DNA of 64,000 bases, taken from contig CAWIPM010000002.1 of the NCBI GenBank assembly GCA_963838035.1, forward strand, positions 186,001 through 250,000, given 5' to 3'. Of this stretch, positions 8,556 to 17,523 are shown one piece after another. The stretch comes from CAVVNN01 sp963838035. Lineage in GTDB: Bacteria > Actinomycetota > Thermoleophilia > Solirubrobacterales > 70-9. Under the pieces are notes generated by a model, which was not told the origin of the DNA, made no database searches, and was given only the letters and a program-made list of their open reading frames with translations. Position 1 is the first letter of the stretch; each line of letters begins with the position of its first letter. The position numbers and the translations under genes are program-made.

Positions 8556-10640
8556 CGGCGGCGAACGCTGAAACGGAACGTCGCGGGCGTGGGGTCGCGA
8601 TTTCCGGCGGCATCGATGGCGAAGACACGGAACGTGTGCCAGCCGGGCCTGACCCGGTAGGCCCGGGGTGACCGGCACGGCCTGTAGCGACCCCGGTCGA
8701 GCAGGCAGCGGAAGGCCGCCGCGGGCTCGGTCGAGGCGAAGGCGAAGGCGACCCTGCGCCATCGAGCCCGGGCGAAGGCCTTCTCGGGCGGTCGGTGGAG
8801 AAGCCTAGTGCCGGGAGGCGTCCGGTCTCGCGTCATCGGCAATGGTCCGGCAGGTTCGGATTCCGGCCCTGGCGGCGTGTCGGGCGGGCGGAAGCTGTTC
8901 GGCGGACGTTGGTGGATCGCCTCGCAACCGGTCGGGGTGGGGTCTTCGAAGTCTTCGGTTTCGTTGTGGGTCGGGATGTCGATCTGCGCCGTGTCGAATC
9001 CTTCGCCGCAATCGATGACCGCGTCGGAATCGCCAGAGTTGGCGAGGATCGAGTCGTCGCCCGCTGCCGCGTAATAGGAGTCGCTTCCGAGCCTGCCGAG
9101 CAGCTGGTTGGGGCCAGAGTCGCCGATCAGAGTGTCGTCGTGGTTGCTTCCCTCGATGTCCTCGATATCGCGCAGTGCCGTCGACGGATCGGCGCCGCAG
9201 TCAGGCTCGCCACCGGCTCCGACCAGCCCGGCGCTTCGTTTGGCCAGGTCGAGCGACACCGGTTCGGAGAAATTCGCCCAGTTGGCGTTGTCTCGGCCCC
9301 TGCCCCCGTCGAGCACGTCGCCTTCGCAGACCGCATTGGAGATGAAGAGATCGTTCCCCGCCCCGGCGGAGAGGATGTCTTCGCCCTGGTTGTTCGGCAG
9401 CGCGTCGTCGCCTCCCCCGGCGCTCACCGAGTCATTTCCCGGACCGTCGACAAGCACGTCTTCGGCTTCGGTCCCGCTGAGATCGTCGTCGCCTTCGCCG
9501 CCCAGCTCGACGATCGAGGTGGTCGCTGGGAAGCCGTGGGCCGCGAGGGAGTCCTTGCCGCCGAGTCCGGCGAGGACGATCGAGTCGGGGGCGGCGGACA
9601 GCGGACAGACGACCCTGTCTTCGGCGGGAGGGTCGCATCCCCCTTCTTCGGCCGCGGCCGAGTCGAACGCGGCGGTCGAGCCCGGGTCCAGTTCGAAGCT
9701 GACTGCCCCGGACGCGTAACTCGCGGTCACCTTGTCACGCTTGATCGCTTCCGACCAGATAGAGGGCGGGGTTTGCGCTTTCCGCCGGAGCCATGATGCC
9801 GACGGCGATCGTGGAGGGGTCGGGGGTGCCGACTTCTTCGCCGCCGCCGCTGAACTCGCAGCCGCTTTCTTCGAGCCCTTCGCAGTAGTCGCCGCCGGCG
9901 CCGCCGACGATGCGGTCTTCGCCCCCGGCCCCGAGGAGCACGTCGGCGCCGCCGCCGCCGTAGATCGTCTGGTTGCCTGAAGTCCCGACGATGAAATCGG
10001 AGAACGGAGTTCCGATCACGGTCTCGAAGCTCGCGAAGTCGTGCGCGGGGAGTAGGGGTTCATCGACGCCGCCGCCGCCGGGTGCGAGCCCGTCGTTGGC
10101 GAACTTCTCTTCGAGTTTGATGAAGACGCCGCGGCCGCCCGCGCTTTCGGGGAAGTCCTGGTAGCCGAAATCGCCCGCGTTCGGGAAGCCGGGAGTCACC
10201 CCGGTCGCAAAGCTCAGCGTGTCGGTGCCGTTTTTCCCGGTGTCTCCGATGTAGTCGATCGTCGCGTCACCGCGCACGTAGTCGCTTCCTTCTTCGCCGT
10301 CGAGCGAGTCGGCGCCGAAGCCGCCCGAGAGGAGGTCATCGCCCGGCCCGCCGCGGAGGCGGTCGTCGCCGATGCCCCCATAGAGCCGGTCGTTCCCTTC
10401 ACCGCCGAACAGGCTCTGATTGCTCCGCCCTCCGTAGATGGTGTCGTCGCCTGCCTCGCCGTAGACGGTGGTGACGCCGAGCGGGACCCGGATCGTGTCG
10501 GCGCACGGGGTGCCATAGATCGTTTCGCCGACCGTCTGCGGGCCTTCGACGCAGCTCGGTTGGGGCGCGGCTATCGCCGCGCCAGGCGAGCCGGCGAGCA
10601 GGAGCGCGACGGCGATCGGGACTGCGCGCAGGCTCCCCAT
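8552..10640 (-). CDS. Secreted RTX (hemolysin-type calcium-binding repeat) protein, frameshifted
   Basis: This is a secreted protein with many glycine/aspartate nonapeptides such as YGGIGDDRLRGGPGDDLLSG, which bind calcium and fold as beta-rolls. A signal peptide follows ATG 10640 (RAVPIAVALLLAGSPGAAIAA), and GAGGAGA-like ribosome-binding sequence precedes it. The frame stops at 9735, but removing one base at plus-strand 9743 joins VGSD to KRDKVTASYASGAV and continues to 8552, so I treat the two open frames as one gene of about 695 codons. The C-terminus has a separate cysteine-containing domain ending IDAAGNRDPTPATFRF, a module of actinobacterial surface proteins. Its role is unknown; adhesion or matrix binding is possible. 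Confidence 0.75.
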
Positions 10641-10677
10641 CTGTGTTCTCTCCTCATTCGGGGGTCGAGTCGAGCCT

Positions 10678-11415
10678 TCACCTTCCCAACGCGGCCTGGC
10701 GGGCGGAGTTGTGGGCGGCCTCCTCCATCGCGTCGTCAAGCGGCTCCAGGATCGGACGGGTGCCCTGGCGGCGCTCCAGAGCGAGGGCGGTGAGGTGATC
10801 CGCGAGCCAGGCGTTCTTGGGGAGCAGGGGGCCGTGGAGGTAGGTGCCGAAGAGGTTGTCGCGGTGGACGCCCTCGAGGCCGTCCTTGCCGTTGTTGCCG
10901 AATCCCTCGACCACGCGGCCCAGGGGTCGGGCGCCGCCGCCGAGATAGGTGCGGCCGCCGTGGTTCTCGAAGCCGGCGAGCAGGCGGGGACCGTCGCCGA
11001 GGTCGGTCTCGATCGCGACGTTGCCGATCAGCCTCGGCCCCGGCTCGCGGACCGTCTCCAGGTCGGCGAGGCCGAGGCCCGGCAGCTTCTCCTCGCCCAG
11101 CTGGTAGCTGTGGCCGAGGAGTTGGTAGCCGCCGCAGACCGCCAGCACGACGGCGCCGTCGGCGACCGCCGCCGCGAGCGCCTCGCGCTTGCTCTCGACC
11201 ATGTCGGCGGCCACCGCCCGCTGGTCGCGGTCCTGCCCGCCGCCGATGTAGAGGAGATCGTGCGCGGCAGGGTCGACCCGCTCGGCCGGCCCCGCGGCGG
11301 CATAGGAGAACCCGATCCCCCGCCACTCGCAGCGCCGCCGCAGGAAGACGATGTTGCCGCGGTCCGCGTAGATGTTCATCTGGTCGGGGTAGAGGGCGAG
11401 CAGGCGCAGCTCCAT
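10678..11415 (-). CDS. gatD: Lipid II isoglutaminyl synthase, glutamine amidotransferase subunit GatD
   Basis: GatD is the class-I glutaminase partner of MurT; together they amidate D-glutamate of the lipid II stem peptide. The nucleophile motif is AVCGGYQLLG and the catalytic histidine is in TYLHGPLLPKN. The start MELRLLALYPDQMNIYADRG is typical, and ATG 11415 overlaps the upstream stop as TGATG. The length of 245 residues matches the family. It is the last gene of dagK-murT-methyltransferase-gatD, so it is separated from murT by a methyltransferase gene. Confidence 0.92.
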   Translation of the reverse strand: MELRLLALYPDQMNIYADRGNIVFLRRRCEWRGIGFSYAAAGPAERVDPAAHDLLYIGGGQDRDQRAVAADMVESKREALAAAVADGAVVLAVCGGYQLLGHSYQLGEEKLPGLGLADLETVREPGPRLIGNVAIETDLGDGPRLLAGFENHGGRTYLGGGARPLGRVVEGFGNNGKDGLEGVHRDNLFGTYLHGPLLPKNAWLADHLTALALERRQGTRPILEPLDDAMEEAAHNSARQAALGR

Positions 11416-12125
11416 CAGGACTCCTTCTCGAGCAGCACGACGGTCGACCCGACATGCGCCTCGGTGGCGGGGATCTCGCAACGACCGGCCGGGGTGAGGC
11501 CCGCCTCGAGCGCCTCCCGCTCCAGCGTCGCGGCGGAGAGGCGCTGGAGCCTGATCTCATCGATCCCGTCGCTCAATCCACCCGCCGGCGAGACGACCTG
11601 CCGCAGCCGCCGAACCAGGATCGCATCGGTATCGACGCGGGTGTCGATCGGCAGGCTCGAATAGACCCAGCCGTCGACCTCGCGCACGTCCGGCAGAGGA
11701 GCGACGCCCACCTCGGGGGCCGGCATCTGCTCGACGATCGCCAGCGCGGCCCTCCCGGCCGGCCGCAGGTGGGCAGCGATGCAGCGCAGGCATCCGACCC
11801 GCTCCTCGGCGCCGGCGAACAGCTGTAGAAGCTGCATCGGGGCCAGGGCCAGCCCGAACTCGCTGCCAAGCGCGAAGGCCCGTGCGTCGCCCAGCTCCGT
11901 GCCCACAGGCAACCCGGCCGCGCGCTCCTCGAAGGCGTCGAGGAGGGCCGCGTCCACGTCGAGGCCCGTCACCCGGTGCCCGCGCCGGCCGAGGTGAAGC
12001 GCCACCCGCCCGGTCCCGCAGCCGAGATCCAGGATCGCCCCTCCGGCAACGTCGGCCAACTCTTCCCACAGCCCCAGATCGGCTTCATAGCCTCCACACT
12101 CGACGTCGTGCCAGACGATGCTCAT
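11415..12125 (-). CDS. Class I SAM-dependent methyltransferase within the murT-gatD operon
   Basis: The Rossmann motif I is ILDLGCGTGRVALHL, followed by the acidic motif VTGLDVD. This marks a class I SAM-dependent methyltransferase of 236 residues. The substrate cannot be deduced. Its start overlaps the murT stop by 4 nt and its stop overlaps the gatD start, so it is translationally coupled to both subunits of the lipid II amidation complex. This context suggests a cell-envelope role, but that is inference. Confidence 0.85.
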   Translation of the reverse strand: MSIVWHDVECGGYEADLGLWEELADVAGGAILDLGCGTGRVALHLGRRGHRVTGLDVDAALLDAFEERAAGLPVGTELGDARAFALGSEFGLALAPMQLLQLFAGAEERVGCLRCIAAHLRPAGRAALAIVEQMPAPEVGVAPLPDVREVDGWVYSSLPIDTRVDTDAILVRRLRQVVSPAGGLSDGIDEIRLQRLSAATLEREALEAGLTPAGRCEIPATEAHVGSTVVLLEKES

Positions 12126-13531
12126 CGCCAGAACTCCTTCGCCAGCCCCCGCGAAGCCAACAGCTTGCGCAGCTCCAGCAGAGCCGTGTAGGTGGGGAGG
12201 GCCAACAGCCTGCCCTCGGCACCATCGACAGCGCGGTCAAGAGAAGCCTCGATATCGGGCTCGACCTCGATCGCCTCCTGCGGCCAGCCGGCGTACTTCA
12301 GCCGCAGCGCCATCTCCGGCGCCCGCGTCCCGGCGACGACGACCCGCCGCACGACGCTCGCCAGGAGCTCGAAGTCGGCGTCCCAGACCCAGGAGACGTC
12401 CCGGCCGTCGGCGATCCGGTCGTTGAGGCCGATCCAGAGGTCGAGGTGCCCCTCGCCGGCCTGCGGGCGAACCGTGCGCAGGACCTCGTTGGCGCCGGCG
12501 GGGTTCTTGATCAGGAGGATCGAGACCGGCTTTCCCGCCACCTCGATCGTCTCGACCCGGCCGAAGGCGGCTCGGGCCTCGCCCAGCGAAGTCGCGATCC
12601 GAGCCGGCTCGACACCGAGCGCGAGCCCCGCGGCGATCGCCGCGAGGGCGTTGTAGACGTTGTAAAGGCCGGGGAGCGACAGCTCGAGCTCGAGCTCGCC
12701 GGCCGGGGTACGAACCGCGACGCTCGAGCCGGTCATCCCGCGCAGCTCGATCGCGGTCGCCGCGATGTCCGGTCGTGGCCGCGTGGCACCGCAGTTGGGG
12801 CAGGAGTAATGGCCGAGGTGGCCGACGAAGGCGCGCGCGTAGGCATAGGGATGCCCGCAACGGCGGCAGTGCTTTGCGTCGAAGGCGTGCTGGAACTCGT
12901 CGAGCGCCTGGCTCTCGTCGTCGACGCCGAAGTAGAGGACGCCCTCGCGCGGGCGCTCCTCCTCGTCGCGGCCGAGGTCGGCGATGAGCGGATCGTCGGC
13001 GTTGAGCACGAAGCGGGTTGCCCCGGTCCTTTCGCCGACCACCGACGCCCACTCGTCGGCCAGCGCCTCCATCTCGCCGTAGCGGTCGAGCTGGTCTCGA
13101 AAGAGGTTGCCGAGCACGATCAGCGAGGGGTCGAGCTGTTCTGCGACACGGGGAAGCCATGCCTCGTCGACCTCGAACAGCCCCTCGCGCCCATCCTGCT
13201 CGAGCAGCGCCGTGGCGACCCCCCAGGTCATGTTCGACCCGGCCCGGTTGTGGACAGGTTGCCGGCCCTCGGCTCCGAGCACGGCCGCGATCATCCCCGC
13301 CGTCGTCGTCTTGCCGTTGGTGGCGCTGACGATCGTCGTTCCCCGGTCGAGCCTGGCGCCGAGGCGGGCGATCGCGTCGGGGGCGAGGCGCAGCAGCACC
13401 CTCCCCGGCAGCGTGGTCCCGCCGCCGCGGCGGCTAAACCGGCTGGCCGCGCCGATCGCCCGCGCCGCGGCCCTCTTGGCCCCGAACAACGCGTCGCCGT
13501 GGGGGCCAGGGCGCGTCTCTCCCGCGGGCAA
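12122..13531 (-). CDS. murT: Lipid II isoglutaminyl synthase, Mur-ligase subunit MurT
   Basis: MurT is a Mur-ligase-like ATPase that activates the alpha-carboxylate of D-Glu in lipid II for amidation with ammonia from GatD. The P-loop is SATNGKTTTAGMI near residue 68. A Cys4 zinc ribbon (CRRCG and CPNCG), characteristic of MurT, is inserted in the central domain. The C-terminal DUF1727-type domain carries the LWIGLNDRIADGRDVSWVWD region expected at the GatD interface. The length of 469 residues is normal. It follows the diacylglycerol-kinase gene after 5 nt. Confidence 0.93.
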   Translation of the reverse strand: MPAGETRPGPHGDALFGAKRAAARAIGAASRFSRRGGGTTLPGRVLLRLAPDAIARLGARLDRGTTIVSATNGKTTTAGMIAAVLGAEGRQPVHNRAGSNMTWGVATALLEQDGREGLFEVDEAWLPRVAEQLDPSLIVLGNLFRDQLDRYGEMEALADEWASVVGERTGATRFVLNADDPLIADLGRDEEERPREGVLYFGVDDESQALDEFQHAFDAKHCRRCGHPYAYARAFVGHLGHYSCPNCGATRPRPDIAATAIELRGMTGSSVAVRTPAGELELELSLPGLYNVYNALAAIAAGLALGVEPARIATSLGEARAAFGRVETIEVAGKPVSILLIKNPAGANEVLRTVRPQAGEGHLDLWIGLNDRIADGRDVSWVWDADFELLASVVRRVVVAGTRAPEMALRLKYAGWPQEAIEVEPDIEASLDRAVDGAEGRLLALPTYTALLELRKLLASRGLAKEFWR

Positions 13532-13536
13532 GGCGC

Positions 13537-14433
13537 TCAGGCCTCGGCCGGCGGGGGCACGAGGATGCTCAGCGCCCTGGGCAGGATGCGCAGGGAGGCG
13601 GGGAGGTCGGTGAGGTGCTCGCCGTCGGCGTAGACCGGGAACGGCCGGCTCGCGGTCAGCTCCAGGTGCGGGGCGCGGAAGACACGCACCTCGTCCTCCT
13701 CGACATGGGTGCCCTTGAACACCTTCGGCAGGTTACCCACGAAGCGCAGCTTGCCCACCTCGCCGACCGTGACGATGTCGAACTCCCCGTCGTCCAGCTC
13801 CGCGTCCGGGGCGATGAACATACCGCCGCCGAAGGCTCTGTTGTTGGCTACCGAGACCGAGTAGCCGGTGAAGCGCGACCGCTCGTCGTCGACCCGGACC
13901 GTGAAGCGGGCCGGCTTCCAGCCGAGAAGCGTGCGCAGCGCCGCGTAGGCATAGACCAGGTTGCCGCGCAGGAAGTGGGTCTCGTTGGCAAGCCGGTTGG
14001 CTTCGGAGTCGAACCCGACGCTGACGATCCCGAGAAACCGCCTTCCGTTTGCCTCGCCGACGTCGATGCGGCGGGCGTGGCCGGTTGCGAGGACGTCCAC
14101 CGCCCCCAGGGGCTCGTCAGGGACGCCGAGCACCCGCGCCAGGTCGTTGCCCCGCCCGCCGGGCACTATCCCAAGCGGTATCTCGCAGCCCGCCATCGCT
14201 CCGCCGACCGCGCCGATCAGCCCGTCGCCGCTCATCACCACCGGGATCTCGTCCGCCTCTATCGCTCTCAGCGCCTGGTCGACTCCGTGCTCGAGGCTGC
14301 GAGTCTGCTGCACCCGGAACTCGATGCGGCGGGCGTCGAGCGCCTGCTCGACCAGTGGCAGCAGCTTCACCGACTTGCCACTCGCCGAGTGGGGGTTGAC
14401 GAGGAGCGTCAGCGGCATTCCCTCGATGTCCAT
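13537..14433 (-). CDS. Diacylglycerol kinase family lipid kinase
   Basis: The protein has the DAGK catalytic domain fold of YegS/DgkB lipid kinases: LLVNPHSASGK at the N-terminus, the nucleotide-binding loop MSGDGLIGAVGGAM, and GIVPGGRGNDLAR. Such enzymes phosphorylate diacylglycerol or similar lipids at the membrane. The usual GGDGT reads SGDGL here, a mild departure. It heads the operon that continues with murT, so it may recycle lipid intermediates of envelope synthesis (inference). TAGGCT lies 9 nt before the ATG. Confidence 0.87.
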   Translation of the reverse strand: MDIEGMPLTLLVNPHSASGKSVKLLPLVEQALDARRIEFRVQQTRSLEHGVDQALRAIEADEIPVVMSGDGLIGAVGGAMAGCEIPLGIVPGGRGNDLARVLGVPDEPLGAVDVLATGHARRIDVGEANGRRFLGIVSVGFDSEANRLANETHFLRGNLVYAYAALRTLLGWKPARFTVRVDDERSRFTGYSVSVANNRAFGGGMFIAPDAELDDGEFDIVTVGEVGKLRFVGNLPKVFKGTHVEEDEVRVFRAPHLELTASRPFPVYADGEHLTDLPASLRILPRALSILVPPPAEA

Positions 14434-14442
14434 CGGTGGGGC

Positions 14443-14448
14443 AGCCTA
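14443..14448 (-). promoter_or_regulatory. TAGGCT -10-like element before the diacylglycerol kinase
   Basis: On the minus strand TAGGCT ends 9 nt before ATG 14433; no ribosome-binding site is seen. Confidence 0.55.
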
Positions 14449-14462
14449 TTCGGCGAGTCGGC

Positions 14463-14951
14463 TCAGGCACCGGCGCTTAGGCGCCCGACGATGAAACTCC
14501 CATCGCCCGCCGCGCCGGCTTCCACCGGCTCGAGCCCGCCGCGTGCCAGCCTGCGCCGCAGCCGCCGAGGGTCGAGCCCGAAGGGTCGACGGGGTCGCTG
14601 CTCGGCGGCGACGATCAGATGTCCGCCCGGACGCAGGACGCGGACGACCTCGGCGAGCGCCGGCCTGGAGTCGATCTGGACGACGAGGTCGAAGAAGTCG
14701 TCGGGATAGGGGAGGGCCCTGGGCTGCCCGGCCTTGAAGGCGACGCGTCCCTCGGGGTCGAGGCCGATCCTCCCCGTGGCTTCCCGGATCAGCTCCTCGG
14801 ATCGGTCGACCCCGCGCACCCGCGCCCGAGGGAACTCGCGGGCGAGGAACAGCGCCGCGTCGCCCTTACCGCAGTTGACCGAAAGCACCCGCTCGGGTGT
14901 GCCCACGTGCAGGGTGGCGGTGGCGAGCGGTGTCAGCGGCGGCACGGACAC
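14463..14951 (-). CDS. Class I SAM-dependent methyltransferase, small
   Basis: This is a compact methyltransferase fold of about 163 residues with motif I as VLSVNCGKGDAALFLA, the acidic VRGVDRS after strand 2, and RVLRPGGHLIVAAE. The open frame continues upstream to 15371, but that part is antisense to the cyclophilin gene and lacks matching features. GTG 14951, or GTG 14945 two codons later, is the likely start. The substrate is unknown. It runs towards dagK with 29 nt between them. Confidence 0.72.
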   Translation of the reverse strand: MSVPPLTPLATATLHVGTPERVLSVNCGKGDAALFLAREFPRARVRGVDRSEELIREATGRIGLDPEGRVAFKAGQPRALPYPDDFFDLVVQIDSRPALAEVVRVLRPGGHLIVAAEQRPRRPFGLDPRRLRRRLARGGLEPVEAGAAGDGSFIVGRLSAGA

Positions 14952-14990
14952 CAGCCGATGATCGCAAGTGGTGCCCGATGAACGATCATC

Positions 14991-14996
14991 TAGTCT
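14991..14996 (+). promoter_or_regulatory. TAGTCT -10-like element before the cyclophilin
   Basis: TAGTCT ends 9 nt before ATG 15006 in the divergent intergenic region. Confidence 0.55.
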
Positions 14997-15005
14997 TCCC
15001 CGCCG

Positions 15006-15680
15006 ATGGAGGGGCAGCGCCAGAAGCTGATCGTCCTCGCCGTGTTCGCGGTGATCGCCGCCGGCGTGGTTGCGGCGATCCTGATCGGGCGCAGCGGTGG
15101 CAGCGGCAGCACGACCACCGTCGCGAGCGCCGCCGGCTGCAGGCAGGTCCAGCCGCCGAAGCCCAAGCACGTCAGCCTGCCGGCACCCAAGCAGACGGTG
15201 AAGCCGGGCGAAAAGCTGACCGCGGTCGTCGCAACCAGCTGCGGCAGCTTCGACATCGCGCTCGACACCAAGCGCGCACCGAAGACCGTCAACTCCTTCG
15301 CCTACCTCGCCGACGAAGGCTTCTACGACGACCTCACCTTCCACCGGATCGTCCCCGGGTTCGTTATCCAAGGCGGCGATCCGCTCGGGACCGGCACCGG
15401 CGGCCCCGGTTACAGCGTCGATGAGAAGCCTCCTGCCAACCTCTCCTACACCAGGGGCACGGTGGCGATGGCGAAGAGCCCGACCGATCCGCCCGGCCGC
15501 TCGGGTAGCCAGTTCTACGTCGTCACCGGGGCAGACGCCGGCCTGCCGCCCGAATATGCGCTGGTCGGCAAGGTCGACAAGGGCTACGCCGTGGTCGCCC
15601 GGATCGGCGCATTGGGCACCCCCTCCGAAAAACCGAAACAGACGGTGCTGATCGAAAAGATCGCGATCGAAAAGGGCTAG
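15006..15680 (+). CDS. Membrane-anchored peptidyl-prolyl isomerase, cyclophilin type
   Basis: An N-terminal helix (KLIVLAVFAVIAAGVVAAIL) anchors an extracytoplasmic cyclophilin domain. The domain shows FHRIVPGFVIQGGDP, the GTVAMAKSP strand and SQFYVVTG, which form the catalytic face. It catalyses cis-trans isomerisation of proline peptide bonds in exported proteins. A linker rich in Pro and Lys and two cysteines (GCRQV and TSCGSF) precede the domain. It begins a plus-strand run of thiol and folding genes. TAGTCT lies 9 nt before the ATG. Confidence 0.92.
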   Translation: MEGQRQKLIVLAVFAVIAAGVVAAILIGRSGGSGSTTTVASAAGCRQVQPPKPKHVSLPAPKQTVKPGEKLTAVVATSCGSFDIALDTKRAPKTVNSFAYLADEGFYDDLTFHRIVPGFVIQGGDPLGTGTGGPGYSVDEKPPANLSYTRGTVAMAKSPTDPPGRSGSQFYVVTGADAGLPPEYALVGKVDKGYAVVARIGALGTPSEKPKQTVLIEKIAIEKG

Positions 15681-15689
15681 CCGGGTTTC

Positions 15690-16190
15690 GTGGCCAAGAT
15701 CGACGTAGGAGACCCGGCGCCCGACTTCGAGCTGCCGGGGACCGGCGGAGAGACCTACCGGCTCTCCGACTACCGGGGGCGCAGGGTGATCCTCGCCTTC
15801 TACCCGGGAGATGCGACGCGGGTCTGCACCGCTCAGTTCTGCTCCTATCGCGATGAGGCCGAGCGGATCGACGGGCTCGGAGCAGAGGTGCTGGGGATCT
15901 CGCCGCAGTCGGTCGACTCACACGAGCGCTGGGCGGAGGAGAGGCGGCTCAACGTGCCGCTGCTCGCCGACGAGGACCTGGTGGTGAGCAAGAGCTACGG
16001 GGTGACGGGTTGGGTCGGCCCGTTCGCCAGGATCGCGGGTCTCGACGACGCGCCCGGCGGCCGCTACGTGATGCGCGCGATCTTCGTCGTCGACGGCGAG
16101 GGAGTTGTCCGCTACCGGCACGTCTCGAGGACCGGCAGCACGTTCCAGACCGTCGACGACCTCGAGCACGCCCTCGCCTCATTGGGCTGA
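15690..16190 (+). CDS. Peroxiredoxin, AhpC/TSA (Bcp) family
   Basis: This thiol peroxidase of 166 residues has the peroxidatic motif FYPGDATRVCTAQFCSYRD. The peroxidatic cysteine is VCT and a second cysteine follows five residues later, as in 2-Cys Bcp enzymes. It reduces hydrogen peroxide and alkyl hydroperoxides using thioredoxin-like partners. No signal peptide is seen, so it is probably cytoplasmic. The GTG start is 9 nt after the cyclophilin stop. Confidence 0.92.
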   Translation: MAKIDVGDPAPDFELPGTGGETYRLSDYRGRRVILAFYPGDATRVCTAQFCSYRDEAERIDGLGAEVLGISPQSVDSHERWAEERRLNVPLLADEDLVVSKSYGVTGWVGPFARIAGLDDAPGGRYVMRAIFVVDGEGVVRYRHVSRTGSTFQTVDDLEHALASLG

Positions 16191-17053
16191 TGCCTACGCG
16201 CGGGGCGGCCCCGTTCGCGGTCGGCGAGATGCCCGCGATTCGCGGCGAGCGGGTGGGGGAGGGCCCGCCGGTGGTCCTCTGCCACGGGATCACGGCGACG
16301 CGGCGCTACGTCCTGCACGGCTCGCGGGCGCTCGAGCGCGCCGGCCACGCCGTCGTCTCCTTCGACGCCCGCGGCCATGGCGAATCCGACCCCGCCCCGT
16401 CCGGGCAGGGTTATGGATACCCGGAGATGGTGGCCGACCTGGAGGGAGTCGTCGCGGCGGCCGTGGGGGAGGGACCGCTCGTCCTCGCCGGCCACTCGAT
16501 GGGTGCCCATACCGCCGTCGCCTACGGGCTCCGACACCCGCAGCGCCTGGCCGGGCTGGTCGTCGTCGGCCCGGTGTACACCGGCGAGATACCGGATGAG
16601 ACGCTTGCCTACTGGGACGGGCTCGCCTCGGCCTTGGAGGAGGGCGGGATCGACGGCTTCGTCTCCTACGTCGCCCGCAACCAGGAGACCGCTCCCGAAT
16701 GGGCGGAGACGGTGCTTCGCTTCACGCGCGCCCGGATGCAGCTGCACAGCCACCCTGGCGCCCTGGTCGACGCTCTGCGCCAGGTCCCTCGCTCGCGCCC
16801 CTTCGGCTCCCTCGAGGATCTTGAGCGGCTCGACCTGCCGGCTCTGGTCGTGGCAAGCGGCGACGAGGCCGACCCCGGGCACCCCTTTGACGCGGCCGCC
16901 GCCTACGCCGAGCACCTACCGCGGGCAAGGCTGGTCAGCGAGGGGGAGGGGGAGTCGCCGCTTGCCTGGCAGGGCGGCAGGATGTCTCGAGAGATCGCCG
17001 CCTTCTGCGCCAGCCCGGCGGTCGCCGCGCGGTTCCCACTGTCGGAGTCGTAG
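16190..17053 (+). CDS. Alpha/beta-fold hydrolase
   Basis: This is an alpha/beta hydrolase of 287 residues. The oxyanion region is VVLCHGITATRR, the nucleophile elbow is LAGHSMGAH with Ser as nucleophile, and FDARGHGESD lies between them. The acid is probably Asp in VASGDEADPGHP. The catalytic histidine is not obvious near the C-terminus. The ATG shares one base with the peroxiredoxin stop, indicating co-transcription. The substrate is unknown; an esterase or lipase role is likely. Confidence 0.85.
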   Translation: MPTRGAAPFAVGEMPAIRGERVGEGPPVVLCHGITATRRYVLHGSRALERAGHAVVSFDARGHGESDPAPSGQGYGYPEMVADLEGVVAAAVGEGPLVLAGHSMGAHTAVAYGLRHPQRLAGLVVVGPVYTGEIPDETLAYWDGLASALEEGGIDGFVSYVARNQETAPEWAETVLRFTRARMQLHSHPGALVDALRQVPRSRPFGSLEDLERLDLPALVVASGDEADPGHPFDAAAAYAEHLPRARLVSEGEGESPLAWQGGRMSREIAAFCASPAVAARFPLSES

Positions 17054-17056
17054 TCT
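17051..17056 (+). promoter_or_regulatory. TAGTCT -10-like element before VKOR
   Basis: TAGTCT ends 8 nt before GTG 17065. The sequence TAGTCTTCC is identical to that before the cyclophilin. It overlaps the hydrolase stop. Confidence 0.5.
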
Positions 17057-17064
17057 TCCTCAGC

Positions 17065-17523
17065 GTGAAGTTCCCGAGCGAGGCGACCCTGCAGCGATTG
17101 GCGACCCTCGTCGCCGTCCTCGGCATCGGCGTCGCCACCTACATCGCGATCGCAGATGCCGGCGGCGGGGCTCCCACCTGCCTGGCCGGGGGGAGCGGGT
17201 GCGAGACCGTCGCCAACAGCTCCTACTCGCACGTTGCCGGCGTCAACGTCGCCGTTTTCGGCATCGCCGGGTACGTGCTGCTGCTGATCTGCTCCGCGCT
17301 GCGCGGTGACGCTGCGCGGTTCGCAGGCTTCGGCCTCGCCCTCGCCGGCTTCGGCTTCAGCGTCTATCTCACCTACATCGAGCTGTTCAAGATCGAAGCG
17401 ATCTGCCAGTGGTGCGTGGCGAGCGCGGCGCTGATGACCGTCCTGCTCGTCGTCAACGCGGCCCGCGTGATCGGCTACGTCGGGTCGGAGGGGAGCGGCG
17501 GAAGAGCGGAGCCGGCACGATGA
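17065..17523 (+). CDS. Vitamin K epoxide reductase (VKOR) family protein
   Basis: This is a membrane protein with four or five helices and the VKOR layout. The loop cysteines are in PTCLAGGSGCETV, the active-site CxxC is ICQWCVAS, and a conserved Ser follows at SSYSHV. Bacterial VKOR re-oxidises DsbA and passes electrons to a quinone, powering disulfide formation outside the membrane. The stop overlaps the start of the DsbA-like gene by 4 nt, an arrangement that fits a working pair. TAGTCT lies 8 nt before the GTG. Confidence 0.9.
   Translation: MKFPSEATLQRLATLVAVLGIGVATYIAIADAGGGAPTCLAGGSGCETVANSSYSHVAGVNVAVFGIAGYVLLLICSALRGDAARFAGFGLALAGFGFSVYLTYIELFKIEAICQWCVASAALMTVLLVVNAARVIGYVGSEGSGGRAEPAR

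Noticed and set aside
8552..10640. Two separate RTX-type genes
   Set aside because: The second open frame has no signal peptide or ribosome-binding site, and a one-base change joins both smoothly.
14952..15371. N-terminal extension of the small methyltransferase
   Set aside because: It is antisense to the cyclophilin gene and lacks domain sequence.
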